From Hungatella hathewayi (GTDB taxonomy: Bacteria > Bacillota > Clostridia > Lachnospirales > Lachnospiraceae): DNA of 64,000 bases. Numbering within the stretch: position 1 is the first letter of the stretch; each line of letters opens with the position of its first letter. Below are positions 29,493 to 38,172 of the stretch, piece by piece. The stretch is taken from the NCBI GenBank assembly GCA_025149285.1, contig CP102274.1, positions 144,001-208,000 on the forward strand, in the 5' to 3' direction. Both the position numbers and the translations under genes were made by a program. Below the pieces are notes generated by a model, which ran no database searches, had not been told where the DNA came from, and was given only the letters and a program-made list of their open reading frames with translations.

Positions 29493-30663
29493 AATCATTT
29501 GTCCTTTCCATACTGATTAGCAGCTGGCCCCCTGAAAATTTATGGACGCCGTGCTGATTTAACTCTTTGGAAAATTCCAGAATTAACTGGTTATACCGGT
29601 TTACAATGGTATTCAGTTCATCTTCTGATAAGTATACTTTCTGTATGGTCTCTTCCAGATTCTGGGTAAAGTCCAGCAGACCGATCCGGTAGCTGTTAAT
29701 CATATTTTCCACGTAGACCAGAATTTCATCCGTATCCAAATCCTTCCGGTTATCTAAAATATAGTCAAAATAGTAATCCAGCTCCTTTTCCAGCATTCTG
29801 ACGGCATACATCAGTTCATTGCTGCAGCAGAATTTCTCTGTGTTCAGTTTCCGGCTTTTATTGCTGATTTCATCTACCAGATTGACAATCTCCGGATAAA
29901 TACTTCCGGTATGGATTCCGAAAAATTCCTTTAACTCTTTTCGGATCAGGGGTTTGGCTTCCTTCGGAATTCGGATGCCATACGTCATCCATGCCGGTAA
30001 ATCGGCGGCATCGTTGCCCTGAAACAGTATGAAAGCGCCCTGCTGAGCCACGATCCGGTTATTCAGTTTTGTGTGGTCAATGAATTTGTGATTTTTCTCA
30101 AATATAATTTTATCCCGGTGCCACTCTCTGTCCCGGTTGATGATGGCATCGTAATTGGCATTGGTGTTCTCCGCGCTGGGGCTGAATATCTCGTCGATGA
30201 AAAATACGAATACCATTCCGTCCTCGTGATCCAGCGAATCAACGTCTTTGCGGTAGTACGGCGTGACTGCAAAATACAGGGCAGTCAGGCAGTTATAGGA
30301 CACATCCAGAAGCCGGCTGGGAAACTCCCCGTGCTGGGCGTCAATCGCGTTGTCCAGATACCGTTTCTCACCCGTCAGCCGGTTTTGCCTCATGGCGTCA
30401 AAGAGGCTCTTTTCAAAAAAAGGATTGCCATCCATGACTCCTCTTCGGAAGATGTTGGCGCGGCAGGAAGTCGGATAAATCTGAGGCTCTCCGCGGTACA
30501 CATAACTGTAATTTTCGCCTTTTCGGGATTCGATATATTCCTTTATTTTGGAAATATAATCGGATACATTTTCAATAGGCTTTTCAGAGATTTCTTTGAC
30601 TCGTTTATCTTTGGGAAGAACATAAGCGCTGTTTTCATTCAATGGCTTTCCCTCTCTTTCCAT
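29449..30663 (-). CDS. FRG domain protein, partner of AIPR
   Basis: 404 residues. YSYVYRGEPQ (about 52-61), FDAMRQNRL, DAQHGEFPSRLLDVSYNCLTALYFAV (about 110-135) are the FRG domain; a C-terminal helical half (about 250-390) is unassigned. FRG proteins occur in phage-defence loci, but their biochemistry is not established. First gene of a two-gene minus-strand operon with the AIPR gene, flanked by ordinary metabolic genes on both sides. Confidence 0.8.
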   Translation of the reverse strand: MEREGKPLNENSAYVLPKDKRVKEISEKPIENVSDYISKIKEYIESRKGENYSYVYRGEPQIYPTSCRANIFRRGVMDGNPFFEKSLFDAMRQNRLTGEKRYLDNAIDAQHGEFPSRLLDVSYNCLTALYFAVTPYYRKDVDSLDHEDGMVFVFFIDEIFSPSAENTNANYDAIINRDREWHRDKIIFEKNHKFIDHTKLNNRIVAQQGAFILFQGNDAADLPAWMTYGIRIPKEAKPLIRKELKEFFGIHTGSIYPEIVNLVDEISNKSRKLNTEKFCCSNELMYAVRMLEKELDYYFDYILDNRKDLDTDEILVYVENMINSYRIGLLDFTQNLEETIQKVYLSEDELNTIVNRYNQLILEFSKELNQHGVHKFSGGQLLISMERTNDYERKSDESQENRKL

Positions 30664-31134
30664 AAAGATTCCCTGGCGCCCGGTTACTGCCTGCCGGATA
30701 TGGGATTTGCTGTAGATATGCGTGCCGGGGAAATCATGATGATTTTATTATAGCTTATCCTGAAAGGGCATTCAACGGGGAATCTGCGCAAGTTTTGGGT
30801 AGGCGGCATGAAAAAGATAAAAATAGCCATAGTAATAGTGTTGTGGTGGATGAGGGAGCGGGGAGCGCAGGAGTGGGAAATGAGATCCAGCCAGTTCCAG
30901 TCCTGCATAGAATCAGCCAGCAGTTTTGCTGATAAAAGTCTTGAATTAACTGAAGTCAATAAAGTATAATGTTCATGAGCATTGTCTCCTTTGTATAAGG
31001 TTGGTTTGGCGATTGACATTATACCAAAAAAGGGAGGTCAATGCTCTTTTTATTTCAATCTTCTATAAAATCAAGGCTTTTTATAAAAAATGAGGTAGTC
31101 TTTGACACTACCATCAGAAGAAAGAGAAATAGAT
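30664..31134. other. Intergenic region with no confident gene
   Basis: 470 bp between the divergent FRG gene and M13 peptidase gene. A 111-codon minus-strand frame (30684-31019) resembles nothing I recognise and has weak coding character. A short dyad ATTGAC/GTCAAT lies around 31013-31041. It probably holds the two divergent promoters and degraded sequence. Confidence 0.4.
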
Positions 31135-33279
31135 ATGAGAAAACGAGTGAAAGGTTGCCTTACAGTATTATGCCTGGCATCATTGATGTTATCCGGATGC
31201 AGAGGTCTAAGAGAACGAGTGTCTGAGATTAAGGAAACGGAATCTTCTTCTATGGCAATGGCTGAGGATTCTGTTGTCGGACGTGACGGAGCACTGCAAA
31301 GTACAGAGAAGGGGCAGACTCCGGAAGATGAGCAGAATATAGAGGACGCAGTCAGAACGGCAGGAAAGGCAGAGACAGGCAGTGTTAGGGCGGAAGATGA
31401 TTATTACAATTATGTAAACCAAAAACTTTTGGCAGGAAAACAAATCCCTGAGGATTCTGAAAGCTGGAGTTATTTTTATGAATTAGGACAGGAGTCTTAT
31501 CATAATTTAAGTGAACTGCTTGATGAAGTTATCAATCAGCGCTCAAATTTAGCCGAGGGATCACCAGAACAGAAAATTGTCGACTTATATCAGACTGCAA
31601 TGGATATGGAAGAGAGAAAAAGGGCCGGATTTGGTGCCTTACAGCCATATCTCGACAGTATCCGCGGCGCAGCTGATATTCAGGAATATATAGAAGCGGT
31701 GGGAGCGGTAAACAATGACCTGGGATTTTCCAGCCTGATTGCCCTGGCTTATTTTGAAGATATGAAAAATTCCCAAAATTACGGCTGTTATCTGGGCAGT
31801 GCGGATCTGGGACCTGGAAAAGAGACTCTGGAAGATAAAACACAGTCAGTTTTATTAGAAGCATATAGAAATTATATAAAAAATATCATGGAATCCACAG
31901 GCATCAGCTGGAAAAAAGCGGAAGAGACAGCCTCAGACATTTATAAATTCCAGACTGATTTAGCAGCCGCAACGCTCCCCTTGTCTGACCAGAATGATCC
32001 GGAAAAAACTTATAATCCCCTGTCCCTGGAGGAACTCCGTACATTATACTCCAATATTGATATTGAAGCCTACTTAAAAGCGGCCGGGGCAGATGGTTTT
32101 CATTCCTGGGTGGTAAACGATCCCGGACAGGCTAAAAAAATAAACAGTTATTTGACAGAAGATCATCTTCCTCTGTTAAAGGAGTACTCCATTTTTTGTC
32201 TGGTAAAAGATTTCAGTCCCTTTTTGACCCCGGAAATACGTGACAGTACGATCGCATGGAACAATACGCAAAAGGGCGTTCAAGGAAAAAAAACGGATAA
32301 AAAGCTGGCCGCTGAACTTGTCCAGAACACATTTGGATTTGAATTCGGCAGGCTTTATACAGAAAAGTATTTTTCGGAGGAAGACAAGAAGGCTGTAGAA
32401 ACGCTGGTTCACCAGATTTTGTCTGCCTATAAAGAACGGATCAATGGTCTGGAATGGATGGGAGAGACAACAAAAGAAAAAGCTATCCGGAAACTGGATC
32501 ATATGACCCTTAAAATCGGCTATCCGGACAACTGGCCGGATTATTACGAAAATGCAGTGATTCTTCCAGAAGGCCGTGGCAGTTTGATTGACAATATGAT
32601 AACGATATACCGTTCGCTCAGATCTTTTGAAAAAGAAGAAATAAAGAAGCCGGTAGACCGGGGGCAGTGGGGAATGACACCTCAGACTGTCAATGCATAT
32701 TACAACCCATTAAACAATGAAATCGTTTTTCCGGCGGCAATCCTTCAGCCTCCATTTTACGATCCAGAGGCCGGCCGTGCTGCAAATTTAGGCGGAATCG
32801 GTATGGTAATTGCCCATGAAATCAGCCATGCATTTGATTCCTCCGGCTCCTGTTACGATGAAAATGGAAATTATAATATGTGGTGGACAGAAGAAGATTT
32901 AAAGAAATTTCAGGAACTGACACTCCGAGTGACAGAGTACTACAATGACCAGGAGGCGGTAAAAGGACGTTACGTAAATGGGCAACAAACGTTAAATGAG
33001 AATATTGCCGATCTGGGGGCGCTGGCCTGTGTGACCTCTATTGCAGGAGATGATACGGAAGCGCTGGATTCTCTTTTCAGGCAGTATGCCCGTATCTGGG
33101 CGTCTAAATATACGGAGGAAAGTATGATTCACAGGCTGAATACGGATGTTTATTCTCCGGCAAAGGTGAGAGTGAATGCAGTTTTGAGCTCTACGGAAGC
33201 ATTTTATAAGGTTTACCCTGATTTAAAAGAAGGAGACGGCATGTATGTGGCGCCTGAGAAATGGGTGAAAATCTGGTAA
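31135..33279 (+). CDS. M13-family zinc metallopeptidase, lipoprotein
   Basis: Start 31135 gives MRKRVKGCLTVLCLASLMLSGC with a lipobox, placing the enzyme on the outer face of the membrane. The zinc site is HEISH in VIAHEISHAFD, with the third ligand in NENIADLGAL about 55 residues on, the arrangement of neprilysin/PepO enzymes; VNAYYNPLNNEIVFPAAILQPPF is the conserved substrate-cleft strand. It would cut small peptides outside the cell. 714 residues, normal for the family. The ribosome-binding site is weak. Confidence 0.93.
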   Translation: MRKRVKGCLTVLCLASLMLSGCRGLRERVSEIKETESSSMAMAEDSVVGRDGALQSTEKGQTPEDEQNIEDAVRTAGKAETGSVRAEDDYYNYVNQKLLAGKQIPEDSESWSYFYELGQESYHNLSELLDEVINQRSNLAEGSPEQKIVDLYQTAMDMEERKRAGFGALQPYLDSIRGAADIQEYIEAVGAVNNDLGFSSLIALAYFEDMKNSQNYGCYLGSADLGPGKETLEDKTQSVLLEAYRNYIKNIMESTGISWKKAEETASDIYKFQTDLAAATLPLSDQNDPEKTYNPLSLEELRTLYSNIDIEAYLKAAGADGFHSWVVNDPGQAKKINSYLTEDHLPLLKEYSIFCLVKDFSPFLTPEIRDSTIAWNNTQKGVQGKKTDKKLAAELVQNTFGFEFGRLYTEKYFSEEDKKAVETLVHQILSAYKERINGLEWMGETTKEKAIRKLDHMTLKIGYPDNWPDYYENAVILPEGRGSLIDNMITIYRSLRSFEKEEIKKPVDRGQWGMTPQTVNAYYNPLNNEIVFPAAILQPPFYDPEAGRAANLGGIGMVIAHEISHAFDSSGSCYDENGNYNMWWTEEDLKKFQELTLRVTEYYNDQEAVKGRYVNGQQTLNENIADLGALACVTSIAGDDTEALDSLFRQYARIWASKYTEESMIHRLNTDVYSPAKVRVNAVLSSTEAFYKVYPDLKEGDGMYVAPEKWVKIW

Positions 33280-33300
33280 GTTCTGAGGGTGGGATAGATC

Positions 33301-33329
33301 TTGCGTTTGCTCTGTTTTTATGCTATAGT
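33301..33329 (+). promoter_or_regulatory. Predicted sigma-A promoter of queT
   Basis: TTGCGT (33301-33306), 17-bp spacer, TATAGT (33324-33329). Transcription from about 33336 would include the putative riboswitch leader. Confidence 0.65.
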
Positions 33330-33369
33330 AAGAACGCTGATTTGCCTTGTGACGCAGGCAAAATAGCAA

Positions 33370-33420
33370 ATATATGGTGTGTTCGAAACCTTCCACACCT
33401 AAAACAAAACTAAAGGAGAA
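33370..33420 (+). promoter_or_regulatory. Putative preQ1 riboswitch (class I-like) before queT
   Basis: A 6-bp stem GGTGTG/CACACC (33376-33381 with 33394-33399) encloses a 12-nt loop; the tail is A-rich (TAAAACAAAACTAAAGG) and ends at the ribosome-binding site. Loop bases CCTT (33389-33392) can pair with AAGG of the ribosome-binding site (33413-33416), giving the H-type pseudoknot and SD occlusion expected of preQ1-I. Supported strongly by the downstream gene, queT. A second hairpin TTTGCC/GGCAAA lies upstream. Confidence 0.6.
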
Positions 33421-33426
33421 CTGAAT

Positions 33427-33930
33427 ATGTTACAAAAATCTTCAAGCAGAACCTATTTTATGGTTTATGCGGCGGCGATTGCTGCCATCTACACCGTACT
33501 TACGATGGTGTTTGCACCGATAAGTTTCGGTCCGGTTCAATTCCGAATATCGGAAGCGCTTTGTATCCTGCCATTTTTCACCCCGGCCGCAGTTCCAGGT
33601 CTGTTTATCGGCTGCCTGCTGTCCAATTTACTGTGCGGCGCCGCAGCACTGGACATCATTTTTGGAAGTCTGGCTACGCTGATTGGTGCGTTGGGTTCCT
33701 GGATGCTCCGCAAAAACAAGTGGGCAGTCTGCCTTCCCCCCATTCTGGCGAATACGATTGTGATTCCGTGGGTATTGCGTTTTGCGTATGGCTCGGAAGA
33801 TATGATTTTGTATGCAATGATAACCGTAGGGATTGGTGAGGTTCTGGCTATTGGTGTTCTGGGAAATCTATTAATGGGGATTCTTTATAAATACAGACAG
33901 ATTATGTTTGGAAAGAAAAACCTTGCGTAA
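33427..33930 (+). CDS. queT: QueT-family queuosine precursor transporter
   Basis: 167 residues with about five membrane helices; FAPISFGPVQFRISEALCILPFFTPAAVPGLFIGC is characteristic of QueT, an S-component-like uptake protein for preQ0/preQ1. AAAGGAG precedes the ATG. Regulation by preQ1 is suggested by the leader. Confidence 0.9.
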   Translation: MLQKSSSRTYFMVYAAAIAAIYTVLTMVFAPISFGPVQFRISEALCILPFFTPAAVPGLFIGCLLSNLLCGAAALDIIFGSLATLIGALGSWMLRKNKWAVCLPPILANTIVIPWVLRFAYGSEDMILYAMITVGIGEVLAIGVLGNLLMGILYKYRQIMFGKKNLA

Positions 33931-33943
33931 TCACGATTGAAAT

Positions 33944-34019
33944 ACAGCCTGCTGGTGGAATGCCTTTGCCTGATAGACAGACAAAAGGGAAAGACGGAAA
34001 CCAGCAGGCTGTTTTTTTG
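33944..34019 (+). terminator. Terminator after queT
   Basis: ACAGCCTGCTGGT (33944-33956) pairs with ACCAGCAGGCTGT (34000-34012), followed by seven T. The following stretch to 34223 shows no gene. Confidence 0.85.
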
Positions 34020-34223
34020 ATTAGTTTCTTCTATATAATTGTATTATAATTAGTTTATAAGAGCAGTGCTGATGTAATTGAATCGTATTTGAATAACTAT
34101 TAAAAAATGGCCGCAAATATGTGCGAATTCTCAGTAAAAGCCAGGAAGCGCAGTATTTTAAATCATAACTGTTGTTTCATTTATAAAAATATGACTGTGG
34201 TCATGACAAATATTTTTGTTACT

Positions 34224-34577
34224 TTAGCGCTCATCACAAGCCTTCATAAATAATTTTAACAAATCCAAAGCATATCTTTTTTTCTTATGGCTGCAATTTC
34301 CCAGAATTTCGATAACTGCCTGTTGCTCTGTATCCAGGTCTGCAAATTCGGTAGAATCCTCGTTATTTCCGTAGATTAAGTAATCCAGCGAAATATTGAG
34401 GCAGGCTGCAATGCTAAGCATTGTATCAATGGACATACCGCAGGTACCGCGTTCAATATCCTGACAGTATTTATAAGCACGGCCGATTTTTTCCGCAAGC
34501 TCTTCCTGGGTTAATCCCATGATCATCCGTCTGTTTCTGATTCTTTCCCCTGCAGCAATTCGATTATATCCTGCCAA
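34224..34577 (-). CDS. XRE-family HTH regulator
   Basis: 117 residues; N-terminal Cro/CI-type HTH (GERIRNRRMIMGLTQEELAEKIGRAYKYCQDIERGTCG, about 9-46). The C-terminal half is a short helical region. Divergent from the exopolysaccharide cluster, whose promoter it may control. Confidence 0.88.
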   Translation of the reverse strand: MAGYNRIAAGERIRNRRMIMGLTQEELAEKIGRAYKYCQDIERGTCGMSIDTMLSIAACLNISLDYLIYGNNEDSTEFADLDTEQQAVIEILGNCSHKKKRYALDLLKLFMKACDER

Positions 34578-34637
34578 TTCATAAGCCTCACTTTCCAGAA
34601 ATTACCGTATATAAAATTATTATATGGTTCATTAAGG

Positions 34638-34665
34638 TTGACAACACCTGTTTTGAGGGTATAAT
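34638..34665 (+). promoter_or_regulatory. Strong sigma-A promoter of exopolysaccharide cluster
   Basis: Consensus TTGACA (34638-34643) and TATAAT (34660-34665), 16-bp spacer, about 115 bp before the sugar transferase start, between it and the divergent XRE gene. Confidence 0.75.
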
Positions 34666-34785
34666 AATAGTAAGTTTTAAACGTATATCATGCACCTGTT
34701 TCTAAGGCGAACAGATGATGAAGTGCCAAAAATCGACATTCTGTTGAGAATGGATTAGATGGTACTAAAAGGGTGAGGATAAAAA

Positions 34786-36216
34786 ATGTATAAAAAAGCT
34801 ACCCTGGGCTGGCTGAAACACTGGGATTTTATGATCCTGGATTTAATTTGTCTGCAAGTGGCATTTATAAGCGCTTATTTTATTCGACATGGGGTTCATT
34901 TGGCATATGAGAATAAGCTGTATCGGAATATGGCCTTTGTACTCTTCTTAATTCAAGTCTGCGTCACTTTCTTTGGCGAGAGCTTCAAAAATGTTTTGAA
35001 GAGAGGATATTACAAGGAGTTTACAGCTACGTTTAAGCACGTATGCCAGATTATTTTAATTGCAGTATTTTATTTATTTGCAACGCAGACCGGCGAGGGA
35101 TATTCCAGAATTACGCTGGTTCTGACCGGTATTATATATGCGGTTATCAGTTACATAGCCAGAATTCTCTGGAAAAAATATTTAAAAACTAAAGGTGTTT
35201 TAGGCAAAGGGAACCGGTCGTTGTTAATTATAACATCAGAAGAAATGATGGATACAGTGATTGATACCATTCGTAACAACAATTATGAAGGCTTTCAAAT
35301 TAAGGGAATTAGCCTTCTTGATGCGGACCGGGTAGGAGAGAGGATCAATGATGTGCCGGTAGTGGCTACTTTGGAGAATGTGGAAGAATATGTCTGCAGA
35401 GAATGGGTGGATGAGGTATTTCTTGATTTGCCCAAAGAGGTTCCGCTTCCAAGAGATCTGATCAATGATTTTATTGAGATGGGAATCACCATTCATTTAA
35501 AACTGATTGAGATGGCAAAGCTGGAAGGTGAGGTTCAGCGGGTAGAGCGGTTGGGAAGCTACACCGTTTTAACGAGCAGTATTAATATGGCTTCCTGGAA
35601 GCAGGCGCTTTATAAGCGGGCGATGGACATTGCCGGCGGCCTGATTGGATGTATCATTACTGGAATTTTGTATTTGATTGTGGCACCGTGCATTTACATA
35701 AAATCACCGGGACCTGTCTTTTTTTCACAGATCAGGGTAGGTAAAAACGGTAAGAAATTCAAGCTTTATAAGTTCCGCAGCATGTATATGGATGCGGAGA
35801 AGCGCAAGAAAGAGCTGATGGCACAGAATCGTGTGAAAGACGGAATGATGTTCAAGCTGGATCACGATCCCAGGATTATTGGTGGTGATAAAGGGATCGG
35901 AGGTTTTATCAGAAAGTATTCGATCGATGAGTTCCCTCAGTTCTGGAATGTGCTGAAAGGCGATATGAGCCTGGTAGGTACGAGACCGCCGACCATCGAT
36001 GAATGGGACAAGTATGAACTGCACCACCGCGTAAGGCTGGCCATAAAGCCCGGAATAACCGGAATGTGGCAGGTGAGCGGGAGAAGTGATATTACGGACT
36101 TTGAAGAGGTTGTGAGGTTGGATAAGGAGTATATTACCAAGTGGAGTTTGGGGCTGGATGTGAAGATTGTGATGAGAACTGTGGGGGTGGTGTTTGGGAA
36201 GAGTGGGGCGATGTAG
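34786..36216 (+). CDS. Polyprenyl glycosylphosphotransferase (sugar transferase)
   Basis: 476 residues: four to five N-terminal membrane helices, a CoA-binding-like domain (RSLLIITSEEMMDTVIDTIRNNNYEGFQIKGISLLD), a further helix (about 282-305), and a bacterial sugar transferase domain with KRAMDIAGG, SPGPVFFSQIRVGKNGKKFKLYKFRSM, SIDEFPQFWNVLKGDMSLVGTRPP and KPGITGMWQVSGRSD. It loads the first sugar-phosphate onto undecaprenyl phosphate to begin repeat-unit synthesis. First gene of an EPS cluster. Confidence 0.93.
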   Translation: MYKKATLGWLKHWDFMILDLICLQVAFISAYFIRHGVHLAYENKLYRNMAFVLFLIQVCVTFFGESFKNVLKRGYYKEFTATFKHVCQIILIAVFYLFATQTGEGYSRITLVLTGIIYAVISYIARILWKKYLKTKGVLGKGNRSLLIITSEEMMDTVIDTIRNNNYEGFQIKGISLLDADRVGERINDVPVVATLENVEEYVCREWVDEVFLDLPKEVPLPRDLINDFIEMGITIHLKLIEMAKLEGEVQRVERLGSYTVLTSSINMASWKQALYKRAMDIAGGLIGCIITGILYLIVAPCIYIKSPGPVFFSQIRVGKNGKKFKLYKFRSMYMDAEKRKKELMAQNRVKDGMMFKLDHDPRIIGGDKGIGGFIRKYSIDEFPQFWNVLKGDMSLVGTRPPTIDEWDKYELHHRVRLAIKPGITGMWQVSGRSDITDFEEVVRLDKEYITKWSLGLDVKIVMRTVGVVFGKSGAM

Positions 36217-36949
36217 GGGATTAGATAGATAAGTGTAATAAGTTTTAGAATATGAACTGTAAATAATAACAATTATTTGTTGGTTAAAAGGGATATAAAT
36301 GCCTTGAGACAGGTAAACATTAGTTTTCATATAATCATGCTTATAACACTGTTTATATTACTAGCATTACCGGAAAGTCATATTTTTTAAAGTCTATTAC
36401 AAATAAAGACTCAATTTTCTGGATTTATTGCGGGATCTTGGCCTGCTTACTTTGAAAAAATTAGTTTCTGCTTTTATTTCTTTAGTATTAATAATTTTAT
36501 TGAACTGCTTAATAACTGGAAAAACTATTCCGACTGGCTAGTCATAAATAATATACTCAAAATACTTATTAACAAAATGGTATGACGATAGTGATTATTT
36601 ATAAAGTGTTCTCTACCACAACTTCTAAATTTTTGTCAATTTATTCGAGGCTAATATATGTATTCTTATTCAAGGTATTTATATTATATATGCAAGCCTT
36701 TACTTATCTTGATCAAAGAATTTATGGCTATTTGGAATGGGAAATATGGTTATTTGGTCTTATATAAAACTTAATATTTATATCGACTTATTACAACATA
36801 CGAACATATTTTGAATACGCTTATACCAAACAGGGGCACGATTATTGAGCCTCCTTCAGAAAGACATCGATGTTCAAGCGAAAATATAGAAGCATAAAAA
36901 TAGTTTGTAACTTAATTATAACAAATAATACTTAGATAGGAGAATTATA
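36217..36949. other. AT-rich 733-bp gap in exopolysaccharide cluster
   Basis: No convincing gene. The longest plus frame (36582-36767, 61 codons) is hydrophobic (IYVFLFKVFILYMQAFTYL) and lacks a clear ribosome-binding site; it could be a remnant of a membrane gene such as a polymerase or flippase, functions otherwise missing from this cluster. Confidence 0.4.
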
Positions 36950-38170
36950 ATGAAACTGTTATATTTTTCGCAGTTTTATGCCCCAGAATCTATAGCGCCT
37001 GCTTTCAGAGCAATTGATAATTCTAAGTTCTGGACAGAAATGGGACATGATGTAACCGTATTCACTGGTTATCCTAACTATCCTGCGGGAAAGATTTTTG
37101 ATGGTTATACTCCTCGGTTAATGAATGATGAAACAATTAATGGAGTTAGAGTAATACGAAGCAAACTTGTTGCTAAACCTAATACTACAACGTTTAGAAG
37201 GCTTGAAAATGCAATTAGTTTTCTGTTCTTTGGAATCGTTAATTTACTTTTCAATAAAAGAAAAATTGGAAAGAACTGGGATCTAATACTGGGTACATCA
37301 GGAGTTATTTTTACTGCTTTGCTGGCGTGGGGTGGCGCTAAGATATACAAAACTACTTTCGTACTAGAAATTAGAGATATATCCTATAAACAGCTACAGG
37401 CCACGGGGCACTCAGCAAATAGTTTGGCCGTTAAAGGAATGAAAGCGCTGGAACTCTTTCTCTGTCGCAAGGCGAAAAGTGTAATTGTCGTAACTAATGG
37501 ATTCAAAAATGTTCTCCAAAAGGATGGTATTGATCCTCAAAAAATTTTTGTAATATCAAATGGTGTTGACATTACGGAAGAGAATACTAAAAGAGAATTA
37601 GAAAACAAGTTTGTGCTTAGCTATTTCGGGACATTAGGACTTTCGCAAAACATAATAGGGACCTTTGATTACGCACAAAAGATTAAAAAGCACTGTGATA
37701 ATTTTGAATATCTTTTAATTGGAGAGGGCGCTCAAAAAAATAGAATAGAAGAACATATAAGGCTGCAAAAATATGATTTTATAAGGCAATTTTCAGGAAT
37801 GAGTTCACAAGAGTTAGAAAAATATTACAAGTTAACAGAATTATCTGTTATTACATTACAAAAAACAGATGATTTTAAATATACTATACCTTCCAAGCTA
37901 TTTCAAGTTATGGGGCGAGGAATTGCAGTTATGTATATTGGTCCAGCGGGTGAAGCAGCGGATATTATTAATAATTATCAAGCGGGACTAACACTAACTG
38001 GTACTTTAGAGGAAGATTTAAAAACTCTTGATGATTTCTTCAGTGATCGTGACTGGAATAGGAAAATTCAAATTATGGGGCAGAATGGAAAAAAAACTGT
38101 AAAAGAACATTATTCAAGAAGGAAACTCGCGAAAGATTATATGGAAATTATGGAGCAGGTAAGGGAATAA
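36950..38170 (+). CDS. GT4 glycosyltransferase, WcaI/WbuB-like
   Basis: 406 residues; N-terminal FSQFYAPESIAPAFRAIDNSKFWTEMGHDVTVFTGYPNYPAGKIFDGY and a C-terminal GT-B half with GEGAQKNRIE and FSGMSSQELEKYY. The EX7E region is loosely kept (PSKLFQVMGRGIAVMY). Adds a sugar to the lipid-linked repeat unit. AT-rich relative to the first 34 kb. GGAG precedes the start. Confidence 0.88.
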   Translation: MKLLYFSQFYAPESIAPAFRAIDNSKFWTEMGHDVTVFTGYPNYPAGKIFDGYTPRLMNDETINGVRVIRSKLVAKPNTTTFRRLENAISFLFFGIVNLLFNKRKIGKNWDLILGTSGVIFTALLAWGGAKIYKTTFVLEIRDISYKQLQATGHSANSLAVKGMKALELFLCRKAKSVIVVTNGFKNVLQKDGIDPQKIFVISNGVDITEENTKRELENKFVLSYFGTLGLSQNIIGTFDYAQKIKKHCDNFEYLLIGEGAQKNRIEEHIRLQKYDFIRQFSGMSSQELEKYYKLTELSVITLQKTDDFKYTIPSKLFQVMGRGIAVMYIGPAGEAADIINNYQAGLTLTGTLEEDLKTLDDFFSDRDWNRKIQIMGQNGKKTVKEHYSRRKLAKDYMEIMEQVRE

Positions 38171-38172
38171 TT

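Noticed and set aside
30684..31019. 111-codon minus frame resembling an IS remnant
   Set aside because: No transposase motif and no terminal repeats could be recognised.
36582..36767. 61-codon hydrophobic frame in the EPS gap
   Set aside because: No clear ribosome-binding site and AT-driven composition; kept only as a possible remnant.
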